This document shows, piece after piece, positions 46,119 through 58,841 of a stretch of DNA of 64,000 nucleotides. Below the pieces are notes generated by a model. It ran no database searches, had not been told where the DNA came from, and saw only the letters and a list, made by a program, of their open reading frames with translations. Location: positions 18,784,005-18,848,004 of the forward strand of contig JAGTTD010000010.1 in assembly GCA_018398585.1 (NCBI GenBank), given 5' to 3'. Numbering within the stretch: position 1 is the first letter of the stretch; the number at the start of each line of letters is the position of its first letter. This DNA comes from Simmondsia chinensis (taxonomy: Eukaryota; Streptophyta; Magnoliopsida; Caryophyllales; Simmondsiaceae). The position numbers and the translations under genes are program-made.

Positions 46119-46900
46119 GTTAGAATTTTACTAATCGTTGGAGGAATAAATGTGCTAGAGTGCCACTAGATTTTAGCAATGTTAATGCGCCATAAATATG
46201 CTACTTTATTGCAGCATAATATCTTGTTAGTTGAAAACCTTTTGAGTTCTAGCCATTAAACTAGTGTTCCTCCCTTTGTCTATAAAAGGGACCTAACAGC
46301 TTATTCTCAATACAAAACAAGAATAAATTCTTCTCTCTTTCTCTTCCACTCTCGTCTTTTGATCTCTTTTGTTGGAAATTGCTCGAGGCTCTCCCATATC
46401 GTAGCCCTCGAGTACACAGGTGTTGCGGTTGTCAGGTTAACCTTAGAGTCCATTATCAAAAGGCCAGTGCGTATTGGTGCTTAGGGGAAATTCGGCTCTA
46501 AGACAGAGTATTCCACGGCACTGTAATCTCTTTACACTTCATTGCCTTTTTTGTATGTCATAAGCTTGCCCAAGTTGACCTTTGCATCATCCTAATTTTT
46601 CAGCAATATCTTCATTTCTTTGTTATCCTGTATGGTGAGTTATTTACGTTGTTCCCCAATCTCATAAGCTTGCCATTGTTAAAAGACTAGTGTGTACTGG
46701 TGTTGGGAAAATTTCGGCTTTAAGACAGTGGTAATCCACGGTCTTGTAATCTCTTTATGCTTGGTTGCGTTTTCTGTATGTTATAAGCTTGCCCATGTTG
46801 ACCTTTACATCATCCTTTTTTTACAATAATATCTTTGTTTCTTTGTTACCCCGTACTGTGAGTTATTTACGTTGTTGGTCCTTCATATTTTTAAATTTGT
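46119..46900 (+). repeat. LTR-like promoter region with a 223-bp tandem duplication
   Basis: TGTTAGAATTTT (about 46119) starts a region with a TATA-like TATAAAA at 46281-46287 and a CT-rich stretch, like the U3-R of an LTR upstream of gypsy G. Within it, 46451-46653 is repeated at 46674-46876 (period 223): 'cattatcaaaaggccagtg' against 'cattgttaaaagactagtg', both ending GAGTTATTTACGTTGTT. No matching second LTR was found. Confidence 0.5.
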
Positions 46901-46949
46901 TCAAATTGGTCCTTATCTTTTCTTTTACTCAAATTGGTCCCTCAAATCC

Positions 46950-47396
46950 AAGAATTCCATGGTTAGTTGCTCCATGTCCAGCTCAATTTGTGGGAATCTA
47001 GCCTCCATATCCCTTGATGCATCCAAGTACATGAAAGACAAGCACAAAGATTTTGAGATTCGGATTGATATCCTGAAATTCCAAGGATAAAAGAAGCTAG
47101 AGAAGTTCTAGGACTTATTGGTGTTTGAATAGATGATCGATTTTAATGATGTTCCTAAGCACAAGAGGGTTCCTTTGGTGGCTGCTAAATTACAAGGGAG
47201 GACACAATTGAGAGAAGATGAAAAGGCACATCAGAGGTGCCTTCCAATGCCAAAACCATGCTAAGCTTACGTATTAGAAGCTCAAGAAATTGCATTAGGG
47301 ATTGCAGTCAGTGAAGAATTATAAAGCGAAGTTTTATGAGATGGTGGCACGAAATGACTTAACAAACTCAAAGGCATGGATGGTGGATAGGTATAT

Positions 47397-47443
<47 letters not shown>

Positions 47444-49100
47444 CAGGGAGTCATTCTAGGAGGTCTTAACACTTTTAAATTATTTTTTTTTGGTTTCTGA
47501 GGCTTATTAAAGGGCCCTGCACTACAGGTTAAGAAGCAACTACAATGGCAACTAACAACTCTTAGAGTGGTTAAGGGAGTGATAGAGAACTATATCAGGT
47601 GAGGCCCCCATCAAGTGCCAGCATACAAAGACTTGTTAAAGACCAGTTGAGAGAGTACTAGTGGACCGAATAACCAAGACTAGGCTGGAAGCTCAAGGAG
47701 GCATTGCTTCAGATATGATGAGACTAGGCACCACAATGTCAAGTGCCACAAGGGTGAGAAATACAACAAAGAGATATAGATTAAGAAAGCCAAAGCCTAT
47801 GAAGGGACTTGGCTATTGAATAGGTTAAGGGGTTGAGGAGTCAACTAGCGAAAAAAAAGTCACCAAGAGTGAAGGCCATCTACTAGTGGTGAGGTGTGTT
47901 TGTCTTGCTTCACATGAGGTGAGGGAGATGGGTGGTCGTGGAACAACATCTTATAGGCAATTTGCATTGTTGCCTAGTCACTAATTCCGACAAGTGCAAG
48001 AATGTCATTATGTAAAGAAAGGGAATCGAATAACAATGTCCAAATGTTTCTTGATTAATTTTTCTATTTGTGTGAAATATCATAATGGGATTTGGATCTA
48101 TGTAGTTACCATGGGTTTTTATCATCCATTACTCAGCCGTTCATGGTAGTATGATAGAGGAGCGACTTGTGATGGACAAAAGAACATCTATAGCTTTCTA
48201 TTTGAGGGAACCAAGATTATCTTGTTACCTAAACAAGCGGTAGCATGACAAGTAGAGTCTATTGAGAAGCCCAAACATTAGACTAGAGCCATGTTTATTA
48301 GAGAGGTTGGCAAGATTCAAATTATACTTTTCCTAATTGACAATGAGAGTTTGGCATATCAGACAGAGACTACGAACAAGTTAAGAAGCCTACTAGGGGA
48401 ATTCAGTAAGGTCTTTCTAAATGAATTGTGGAGTTTCATGCTACCATTAAGGGGCATACAAAACCAGATATCATTCTGATATGAAGAGCTATATTACCGA
48501 ATAGGCTGAAATAGAAGATGAAACAACATCACATGAGGAGCTTAGGCGACAGGTAGAGGAGTTACTCATCCAAGGTTTTGTTTGAGAGAGCTTGAGTCTG
48601 TGTGTAGTTCTTGACCTATTAACACCAAAGAAGGATTGGAGTTAGTGGTTGTGCATAGACAATCGAGCCATTAATAAAACCACAGTACATTATCAAATAT
48701 CGATTTTAATGCTTGATGATTAGTTGGACCAGTTGAGTAGCTTGAAGGCGTTCAACAACTTGGACTTGAAGAGCGGGTACTACCGTATCTCGTCAAGGGA
48801 CATGCTAAAGACAACATTCAAGATTCGAGAAGGATTATATGAGTGTGTGGTGATGCCATTTGAGTGTCCAACATGCTAGTAAGTTCATGCTATTCATGAA
48901 TCATGTATTATGACCTTACATTGGGAGATTTGTGGTGGTTTACTATGATGATATCTTGATCTATAATCCGTGTCAAGAGGAGGATCTAGGGCACCTTGAA
49001 TAAGTACTTGGTACTTGGAGGGAGCAACACTTAATTGTCGCTTGAAGAAGTGTGCCATTATGACTGACTGTGCAACCCTCCTTAGCTTCATGGTGCCCAA
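46950..49100 (+). pseudogene. Ty3/gypsy remnant G (gag, linker, RT)
   Basis: A gag-type stretch lies at about 47050-47200, with FEIRID.LKFQG then MIDFNDVPKHKRVPLVAAKLQG, the form seen in plant gypsy Gag. It is broken by the T11-G36 run at 47396-47442. A protease-to-RT linker at about 48100-48240 reads VVTMGFYHPLL-like, then a CDGQKN.YSFLFEGTKIILLPKQ-like sequence. RT is at about 48530-48960: EELRRQVEELL, LTPKKD, CIDNRAINK, NLDLKSGYYRI, TTFKIREGLYECVVMPFE and a degraded YDDIL. Stops and frameshifts are frequent, and RNase H and integrase were not found. It is dead. Confidence 0.75.
47407..47442 (+). repeat. Poly-G tract, 36 nt
   Basis: A run of 36 G directly after 11 T, inside gypsy G gag. 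Confidence 0.95.
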
Positions 49101-49116
49101 GGACGGCTTAACAAAT

Positions 49117-49862
49117 TATGAGACTAATATAGAGGCTTTCGTATGGAAACTATTACATAATGCTTTACCTACTTCTTATCCCAGCGTGGAATGCAGTTAG
49201 TGGCATGTTGCCCCTTTTCCTCAGAGCAGTAGGAAAGTATATTGATCATCTGTTTATTTTGTGTCTCTTTGCCTAACTATGTTGGTCACAAGCATCCTCG
49301 AGAAAAGTGGATTAAGCTAGTGCCAAGTTGGGGTTCTTTGTCTCTGTGGTTGCAAGAAGTTCGTAGTGATAGGGATGATTCATTATTTGAAACTAACAGG
49401 GTCAGCACGTGATGTTTGAATGTCGAGCACCTAGGAATGATTCATTCTTAGTGGCAAAAGCATTAGTAGCTAGGGATGATGACATTCAAAAGCATATGGA
49501 TATGAGTTTGTTTCTAGTTCACGTTGAGCAAGATAATATGGTAATTATAGAGGTGTTCTAGAAGGAATTCAAATAATCATATGGTAGATTAGGATCATTA
49601 ATTAGAATATTAGGGAGATGCGTACAAGTTTGACATTGTTCGAGTTTCTCATATTCTTAGAAAAAGGTAGTCAGATTGCAGATTTGGTGGCAAATGTAGG
49701 TCATTTTGGGTAGAGCGGGAGATGCGTAGAAGGAGAATTGTTGCACAATCTCGAAAAAATAGTCATTGCTAACTCACTAGGACGGGCTAACTATCAATAG
49801 TTCCCTACTATTCCTTATCTTTCTAAAAAATAGATAAGCTGAAAAAAAAAAAAAAAAAAAAA
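49117..49862 (+). mobile_element. LINE 3' end fragment with poly(A) tail
   Basis: Broken ORF2 C-terminus. A zf-RVT-like part is at 49131-49290 (AFVWKLLHNALPTSY, then DHLFILCLFA). A reverse-transcriptase-associated RNase H-like end is at about 49630-49710 (FDIVRVSHILR, then a DLVANVG-like sequence). It ends in a run of 21 A at about 49842-49862, a typical LINE tail. It joins gypsy G without a clear TSD. Coding is interrupted. Confidence 0.6.
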
Positions 49863-50450
49863 CCTAAAAACATATAAATGAAATGCACACTAAGATGTTA
49901 TACATCTTTTTAGGGGTTTCCACTTATCTGCCACAACACTTTTTTGGCTGCCATATGATCTTTTATTTTTTGACTATTGACAATGATGTACAATCGGAAA
50001 GATGACATATTGACTGACACAACAGACATTAAGAAAATTACCACTCTTTTTGTTCTCTGTTTCAAACATTTTACATTTTATAACATGTTATATATATAAA
50101 CACTACCTAAAATAAACATAAATATCATACTCAATTTATTTCTTTTTGTTTTCTCATAAATATTGCCTTTCTCACATATTTTTGCTCAGAATTAACCCTG
50201 AACTAGTCAAATAGGGGCCGCTCAGCCCAATTTTCCTCAATAAACTACATTATCAGCAACGGGCAGTCAACAAATAACCCGTAAAAGGAGAGAGAAACAA
50301 AACCTTACAATTAAAAAAAAAAAAAATCTCGCAATAATTAAGTTAATAAAAATATAGAGGGACAACTTTATTATTATTATTTTTTTCTTTCTTTTTTTTT
50401 TTTTTTGATAATTAAGAGAGGGGCCAACTTGGTGGCCTTTTGCAGTGTAC
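49863..50450. other. Upstream region of the H+-ATPase gene
   Basis: AT-rich DNA between the LINE tail and the core promoter, with A- and T-runs near 50310 and 50380-50406. I cannot name specific regulatory motifs with confidence. Confidence 0.4.
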
Positions 50451-50453
50451 AAG

Positions 50454-50461
50454 TATAAAAA
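50454..50461 (+). promoter_or_regulatory. Probable TATA box of the H+-ATPase gene
   Basis: TATAAAAA lies about 267 bases before the start codon. By the usual plant spacing, transcription would begin near 50485, giving a leader of about 235 nt that contains a CT microsatellite (about 50637-50654). Confidence 0.6.
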
Positions 50462-50595
50462 GGGGCATATCACAAGAACCAGTGCCTCCCTTCGTAAAAC
50501 AAAAATCAATTTTCTTTTTTTTTTTAATTTTTATTTTTGTTTTCTCGAGAAAGAGAAAGGAGAAATTAAGGTTCATTGAATTACTGAAACCCCAA

Positions 50596-50631
50596 ATGAT
50601 TTCTTTCTCAATTAACTTTGATTTGATCTGA
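50596..50631 (+). CDS. Upstream ORF in the H+-ATPase leader (11 codons)
   Basis: If transcription starts near 50485, the first ATG of the leader is at 50596. It encodes MISFSINFDLI and then stops, 89 nt before the main ATG. Short leader ORFs that tune translation have been described for plant plasma-membrane H+-ATPase genes such as tobacco PMA genes, so this one may matter. The transcript start is inferred, not known. Confidence 0.5.
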   Translation: MISFSINFDLI

Positions 50632-50720
50632 TTCTCCTTCTCTCTCTCTCTCTGTATTTTGATCTCTATAGAGATCTTAGGTTTGGTTGTGGGGGTGAAT
50701 TTTAGCCGTTGATTTGAGCA

Positions 50721-53700
50721 ATGGCGAGCGGTAAGGCGGCTCTCAATCTTGAAGATATCAGGAATGAAGCTGTTGATCTGGTAATTTTGATTTCTTTGTT
50801 ATTTGTTTTTAATTTCTTTTCCTTGTACTTTACTACTGGGGTCTTTCGAAAATAGTCTTTCTACAGAAAAACACCCTGCAGGAGGTAACACTGCGTAAAT
50901 CTTAGCCTTGTGAAATTCTATCTTGACGAGAGCCTATTTGAGGCGTTTAGTTTGTTGTTATTGTTGCAGATGTTTAATTACTTAGTTCTTGATTAGTTCA
51001 ATTTCCTAGCTTTTTAGTTTAATTTGAATTTTGAGTTTTGAAAAATCAGAAAGCAGGTGTTGACAAAGATTTTCTTCCCTTTTTTATTTATTTTGGGATT
51101 TTAAAAAGTTCAGAAAAAAATTAAAATTAAGAAAAGTTGAATTCTAAGATTCAATTTGATGCTTTAAAAAAAATTTAAAAGTGATCACAAAAGATGAGTA
51201 GGAAAAACGAGAAACCATTACTAGTGGGCATCCCGACAAAACATCAAGCAGCCGCTTGAACCTTAAAATTTTGGGGTTATCTTTTTATATCTTAAATATT
51301 AATATTAATAAATTTTATTATTAAAATTTTTATTATTTATAGTACTAGTATTATGTTATAATAAAGAAAAAAATTATCATATATAAATAATTACGTTTAA
51401 AATATTCGCTTAGAGTCCAAAAATTGTCATAACCAGCTCTGGTGTATGATTAAATAAAAATAAAAAAAAAATCCTTACTTAATTTTTATTCTTTTTTCTT
51501 TTTTTTTTTTGGGGGGGAATTGTTTGATATTTTAGGGGAGATTTAGTGGGAAAGCGAAAACTAAGGAAAGGAAACGAGATAGAGTAGCTGCTTTATGCTT
51601 TTTTACCCTTTTTTTATTTTATTTTTTTGCCAGTTCTCCTGCAACCTTTTTGCGCCCCTAACTTGTGAAATTTGATTGAGACTTCTTGAAAAGAAGTAAC
51701 ATAAAAGTGAAGTTGTCTCCATTTCCATGTCAATCTTGTTAATTTGTGCATATACCAATAAAATTTACTTATCATTTTACAAATATTGTCAGTCAAGCCA
51801 AAACATAAATAAATAGATAAATAAACTGGGTAGTGTTATTGTCGGATTAATATAATGAGATTCTAAAAGTTGAAATAAATGATACATAAGGTTGCAGTTA
51901 TAGAGTAATAGGTTATGTGATTGAGTTTTATGTTGACAATTTTATTTATTTGTAAATGAATATTAGCAATTACCAAAGTTATTCTATTATTTAGATTTAG
52001 ATTTGTTTTCTTATTTTTAAGATGCATAAACCTAATCTTATAAATATACGTTATTATTGTTGTTGTAAACTTTTGTATCCGGAAGATAAAAAAGCGAGCA
52101 TATATTATTGTACTTTATAGAATAAACGCAAATATATTAGTTAATTGTGCTTTTATAGTGCTTTCGGCTAATGATATGATAACTTTCTAATTATCTAGAT
52201 TTTCTATAATCGGGAGATCTTGAGTCTAAACTTTATTTCACTTATCTTGAGTTAAACCAAACTTGATTAGTTTAAGCTCTTTTAGGTTTGATCAGTTACA
52301 TCTGAACTCGTTTCCTTTTAGGCTCATGCATCGACTAGTTTTCTCTAGACAAATGATAAGTCAAGCCTTTACAAATAGATATTATGAGTTCGCTCGCAAA
52401 CTAACTTAGTTCATTTACATACCTGATTACGAATCATTCTATGCAGATGTATAATCATCTCTATAATCTTATTATTTAATAAAAAGATTTCCATTATTGA
52501 TTTATTTTCGCTATTTAGATTTCAACTATTTTATAATAGTTTGTTTATTATGCTTCTACTAATTTATAGGCCTTTTTTATGTGTTTTTAAAAACTTTATA
52601 TGTTTTAACAATAGAAAGGGCTAATAATACGAGCTAATTGTTTAAGTTAATAAAAAATTGCTTAAATGAAAAATAAAAATAAATAAAATAATATAATATG
52701 ATAAGGCCTTCCCCAACAGTGCCCCATTTTCTTGGGGCACCCAAAAAAAGGTGAAAAATGGGGCTTCAATGGGAGCCCCATTTATGAGGCCTCCATCCTG
52801 AAGCCCCATATGGGAGCCCCATTTTTATTTTTTAATTATTTTTATTTTTATTTTTATTTTTTATTTATTATTTATTTTTAATTAATAAAATATATTAAAT
52901 TTTATTTTAAAATATATTTTAAACATTAATAAATTTTTATATATTAAATTTGAGTATTTTTTTTAATTTACTTATTAATATTACGTTATTTTTATCAAAA
53001 TAAATCTTAATTTTCATAATTTTAATTTTTTCTCTCAATATAATTAATTATTTTTTAATTATATTTGTTTTTAATGAAATAAATGACATTAAATATTAAA
53101 ATATCTAAAAAATAGGACTTAAAAAATGGAGCATCGTTGCGAGCAGCCTAAGAATGATTCAAACACTTTGACATGTATTTTGGGGTTGTAATAAATAAAT
53201 AAAAAAAATAATAACTTTATGGGATTAGCATTATCTAGTCACCCACTAGTTTTGAAAGGTTCATTAAATAATATTCACGCGAGATGCTTTGATGACCAGG
53301 AAAATGAGAGAGAGAGTGTGGCCAAATCGTTGTCAAAGTGCGTGTTTGGTTGTGGTGCTTTTTTGCAATTATGGAGCATCCTATTTCCACATTTTCGATC
53401 TTTTAAACATAATTAAAAAAATTTATTTTATTAAAACTTGATTTTTTTAAAAGACCTTACTTTATTTGTGATATCTAGTTGTTGATATCTTTTTGTGGGA
53501 TTTTCAGAAAATTTAATTACTTTATATATGTAATTTTATTTAGGTTATATATAAAATAATAAAAAATATAACAAATGTCCATTTTAATGTAGTTAATAAA
53601 ATATTATACTATTAAGGTGGCTGTATTGAGTTGAATTCCTATACACACAAGCATGTGATTAGATTCAAACCTGCTGATGTATATCCTTCAATCCATATAT

Positions 53701-56684
53701 TACTTTCACAAATGAGTTACCACAAACATATATATTTATCTCCCTACTTAAAGGTCTATACCTTTCGAAAGTAAGACCTTTCCTTAGATAAATATCCTTA
53801 TACGAGATATAAACTTATTAAAATTAGTACCCTCTAGCACCTTACCTTAGTGGTCAGAGATATGTGAGAGAATAGATTATTACTTTAGGCTAAAAGGCCT
53901 GAAGTTCAATTTTCATCTTGAACCTTTTTTTAATGAATTTTTAACTTAACTGGCTTCTTTGGTGTTTGGTAATCGCATAACCCGAGGTTTATCAGGAACC
54001 GGATTCCTCTTTAGAAGGAAAAACATTATAAATATAAGTATGATCAAAGCGACTCTTAGAATTCAATTTAGAAATTTATAAAGCTTTGTTGACCTTGGAG
54101 CTTCATCTCCAAACAAGATCATTCTTGCCAATAAGGTCCCCTACTCTTGAGTAGAGTAGGCATGTTGGTGTTCAAGTCTCTTCCATTTTTATTCACCCAC
54201 CTAGTATACGTCTAATAATATCAAGTTGATTGTTCACAATACAATTTGATATTTGATTCGTAAAATCTATTTCAAAAAATCATAATTTGTATTTTATGTT
54301 TTCATAGATTAAATATGGTTTGGAAACTATCTTTCTATGGAGTAATATCCTGTAGAGGCAAAGTTGCGTACATCTAACCTTCTCAAACTCTGCTTTTCAG
54401 AAGCCTCTTTAAGGCATTGAATGCGGTTGTTGTTGTATAAATTAAGTCAGGTCTCCTAATTTCAATTTTCAGGAGATTGAACGATCCGGTCAACAAGTTG
54501 CATTTTAATTTTTTACAAGTAGATATAATCAAATAGCCCTTGTCTATTCTTGCTTTTGGATCATTAAAAGGTTTCGTTTTCAAATGTATGCAAAAATTGT
54601 TAAGAGTACACAATTTATATATACAAATTAAATGTATGCAAATATTTTTAAGAGTACACAATTTATGTATACAAATTGGACAAATTGCATAAGGTAAGGT
54701 TTCTCACATGGATGGTTTACTTAAAAATAGTATAAATTATAACTCTGATAAATATTAGATGTCAAATTAGAGTAATTAATAATATCACATAAAACTATTC
54801 AATTATAAAAAAAAATAAATATTAATTTCTTAGGTCTAAGAGAAAGGACTTCTTACTAAACCAATATTAAATTTATTTTCTAATGAAAGGGGAGTTCTTA
54901 TTAAATATATTTAGTTAACATAATAAGTTATAAATTTTGACCAATGTTATTATCTAAACAAAATTATTAATACAGAGCAATTTTATAAAATTTATATATA
55001 TTATTTATTACAAGTTACATTATTATTGTATTAATAATACTTTTTATACTATTAAGAGCATCACTGTAATATATATATTTAGTATTTATGACATTGTTAT
55101 ATAACATTTTATATAAAATTAAAAACAACTTGCATTTTTTTTTTTTTTTGAATTTATAAAGCAGAAAATGCCATGGGAAACGTCAAATCTGAAGGCATTG
55201 AATGGAAGTACCGTCCGTGGTACTCAAAGATGCTCATTTTTAAACCCATTAACTCTGCTCGTTTAACGGTACTGATTCACAACAGACTTCTTAAAATACT
55301 CCAAAAATAAAAATAAAATAATATTTTAATAAGGTTATAATAATAATAACAAACTGAGTGTTATAAAGACTCTTGTCAAAACAGGATTTGGGAATTGGAT
55401 AATATTATTATAATGGTATAATTGTTACTATCAGAGCAAAAGTGTAGTTTTTTATATAATTTGTAGGTTATTATTATTTATAAGTTATATAATTAGTCTA
55501 GTAATAAATTTTTTTAATAATAATAACTCTATAATAAACTCAATTATGTTAATTAATAACCAAATAGTTTTGTGGGGACCAATAGAAATTGCTCAACACT
55601 TTAGAAATTTATCCTTGAATCCGCTTCTCTCTGCGTTGTCGTAGTGGTGTCGTGGCACGACATGTGATAAAATATTATGTTAAAATTAATTTTTATGATC
55701 TAAATTTTTTTATATTAAAGTTTATAATATAAATAATAAAGTAGTGTTGTTCATGAATATCATGACTGCTTTAATAAAGTTCTAGTTGAAAACTAGAAAA
55801 TAGTTATGGTTAGTGATTAGTGTTTAAGCAATCTTTCAAAGTAATTAATGTAGAATTTTATTGTGTTAAAAGTATAGTATGAATTATAAAGCAGTACTAT
55901 TTATTAATGTAATTGTTGCTTTTAGAAAAGTTCTAGTTGAATATTAAAAAGAAGTTATGGTTAACCTTTAGCGTTTAACCAAAAACAACAGCCACCTTGT
56001 GCCTCAAGGAGGCTCTCACCAATTGTAGAATCTAAGAGGGATAAAATGTACACAACAATGCCCTTTTAGAGTGCTACCCCAAAAGGAGGTCGTTACCCAT
56101 TAACTTTTAACTAATTTTTAAACATAATATGGTACTTTATTTATGTTAAATATATCTTTGAATTAATTTACAAAAACTTATTCTTTTTGAGCATAATTAT
56201 CTTTGCATTAATTAACAAATCTTTTATTTAATAATGTCAATAATTATGTACAATAATAAATGTTTTTTTTTTTTTTTTTTTGGATCAACGGGTATTTCTT
56301 TTAAGGCATGAAACATAGAGGCCAAAAGTAAGGCTTATTGAACAATAAGATCATTTAAGTGTTTAGTGACGATTTTAAAGAGCTAGTTTGGACATTATCC
56401 ACACAATTTTGTATGTGGTTAGGAATTACATTTCAATGATAGAATTATCTTCAAACATGGACTAGTACTGATATAACATAACCTTTACATGAAGAAGAAA
56501 TAATTAATGAAAAGAGGCATATTAATATATAATATAAGTAATATTATAAGAAGCTATTATTGTCGAAATAAAAATTTTTATTATTTGTGTAATGATGTAA
56601 CTTATAAAATATGAGAGCCATAAAAAATATTTTGAAAATAATAATTTTATTTTAATAATAATAATTTTATCTAGATAATAATAT

Positions 56685-56733
<49 letters not shown>

Positions 56734-58802
56734 CACATCATACAATGAATAAAGGGGAAGTATTCTTTCTCCTCTAACCAAAAAAGTTAGCAGTAATACT
56801 AGTTAGAATATTTTTAAAAACAAAAATTTATATAAAAATCAATTAAATAAATAATTTAGAGATATTTATACCATGTATTAAATAAAAAATGTCAACCAAC
56901 TACTACATACAATACAAGTACATCACATGAACAGAGAAGTTCATGACCTACTCAAGCCGGGCCCACCACCATCGCTCAGCTACTTTGAAATTTCTTGGAA
57001 ATATAAAAAATACATTTTTAATAATAATAAAATAATAAAAATAATTGGCGTGGGAAAAAAAAAAAAGAGGGGCCGCGGGGGGACCTTTTGGGGAGTCGGA
57101 ATGTCAAACTAGGCAATTAAACGCGCGTGGAGTGCACATATGAAGGAGGCGCGTGGGGGACAGTCCCCCAGTTATTATGGCAAAATTAGCTCTCAAGTTT
57201 CAGCATAACACGTTATGCCAGAGTGTATAAGGTGATTGGGGGGGGGGGGGGAGGTGGTTCTTCTTTCTACACTCTCTCTCCGCCGTACCAACTAAATTTT
57301 TTCTTGGGTGTCCGCTGTTTACGCGCCCTCTGTACCCTTATATATAATCAATTTTTTGATATGTGCTCTTACAAATATTTATTATACTTGTATATATTAA
57401 ATTTTTATTAAATTAATTAAATATTAAAAAAATTATTTTTATATGAATCAATAAAATACAAGTATTTATTGGGCACATATTAGAAAAATTCTATATATAA
57501 CTATGAAAAAATTTTATATTGTTAGGGTTAAAAATATTAGTATCAAGACAATTTATAAAATAATATCTAACTTAAAAGTATTAAACCGTCGTGACATTAG
57601 TGCTTTTTCCCTAACAATATCATTGGCCAAAATTATTGTTAGGGTTGTTTTGAGCTATCATTTTTTATAGCATAAAATTTATTTACTATTTTAAATTTGT
57701 GTTTGTTTTTAGTTTAAAAGTTTTGTATAATAATATTTTAATTAAAAATTATACGTATTTAATAAAATACTACAAATGACAGTTAAAATGATATATAACG
57801 TGTCGTTATTGGTAAATCCCTTATCCTGCTCTTATTATCCTTAAAAGTTGGATGAATGACCTATTTTATAACATTGCATATCGTCGTTTCAAATGAAAAC
57901 ATTAATGCACGAAATTTCAATTATACGTAACATTATTATCCTAACAGTAATTATCCCAAGAATAATAGCTTTGTATTATTAGTTACTTTTATTTCTATCT
58001 TTATCAATACAAATACTCTAATCAACTAGTTGTTTTACTGTTCTTTTGCACTCGTTTGGTTAAGTTTTTTAAGAGAAGTTAGACATATTAAGGGAATACA
58101 CTTGATCCATCTTTTCTAAACTAAAATAACATTTTAGCATTAGACATCAAGTTTTACTATAACGTTATTGTTTAATATAACTGACCGTAACATCAGATCA
58201 ATCGAGTATATACCTTGATCAATGAATGTGTGTTATTTAAAAATGTTAGGGGCCCCTCACTCATGTAGTAGAGGCTCTCAATCCACACGAAGAACAGAAA
58301 GAGGAAGAGTGGGAGGGCACTATTACACTAACAAATGGGAAAGAGACCCCACTATTACACAAAAAGGGTAGCGACTTTTAAGGTTAAATTTATTTAATGT
58401 ATGCCTCAATCAATCGCCCAGATTCTACTTAGACGAAAATTCTTGGGGCACTAAAAATGTTGTTTTTTATCTCTCAATCGATTGATTAAACATTTACTCA
58501 ATTAATGGAATTTTTCTATTGAAAAAAATAGATGATATACGATACAAACTAACTTTGAATATTTTCTAAAATTGAAATATTTATTAGAAATACTCTTATG
58601 TATTAATAATATTTCTTTGTCAAAAATGAGTAATTACAAAAAATTAATAACTGTCATTAATGGTCCTATAGGCATGCACCAATAAAAAATCATTTTTAGA
58701 AGATTCCAACTCAGTAGCCTTATTTTAACTTCAGACTTGAATCAATTGAGTTTAGTATATGAACTGTTTTTGGATCAGATTTTTTTTTTTTGGTTGGTTT
58801 TG

Positions 58803-58841
<39 letters not shown>

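Noticed and set aside
54383..54661. Minus-strand 92-codon ORF
   Set aside because: Overlaps the SINE domain and a short direct repeat (CATTTA/CAAATTTATATA wording); no protein features.
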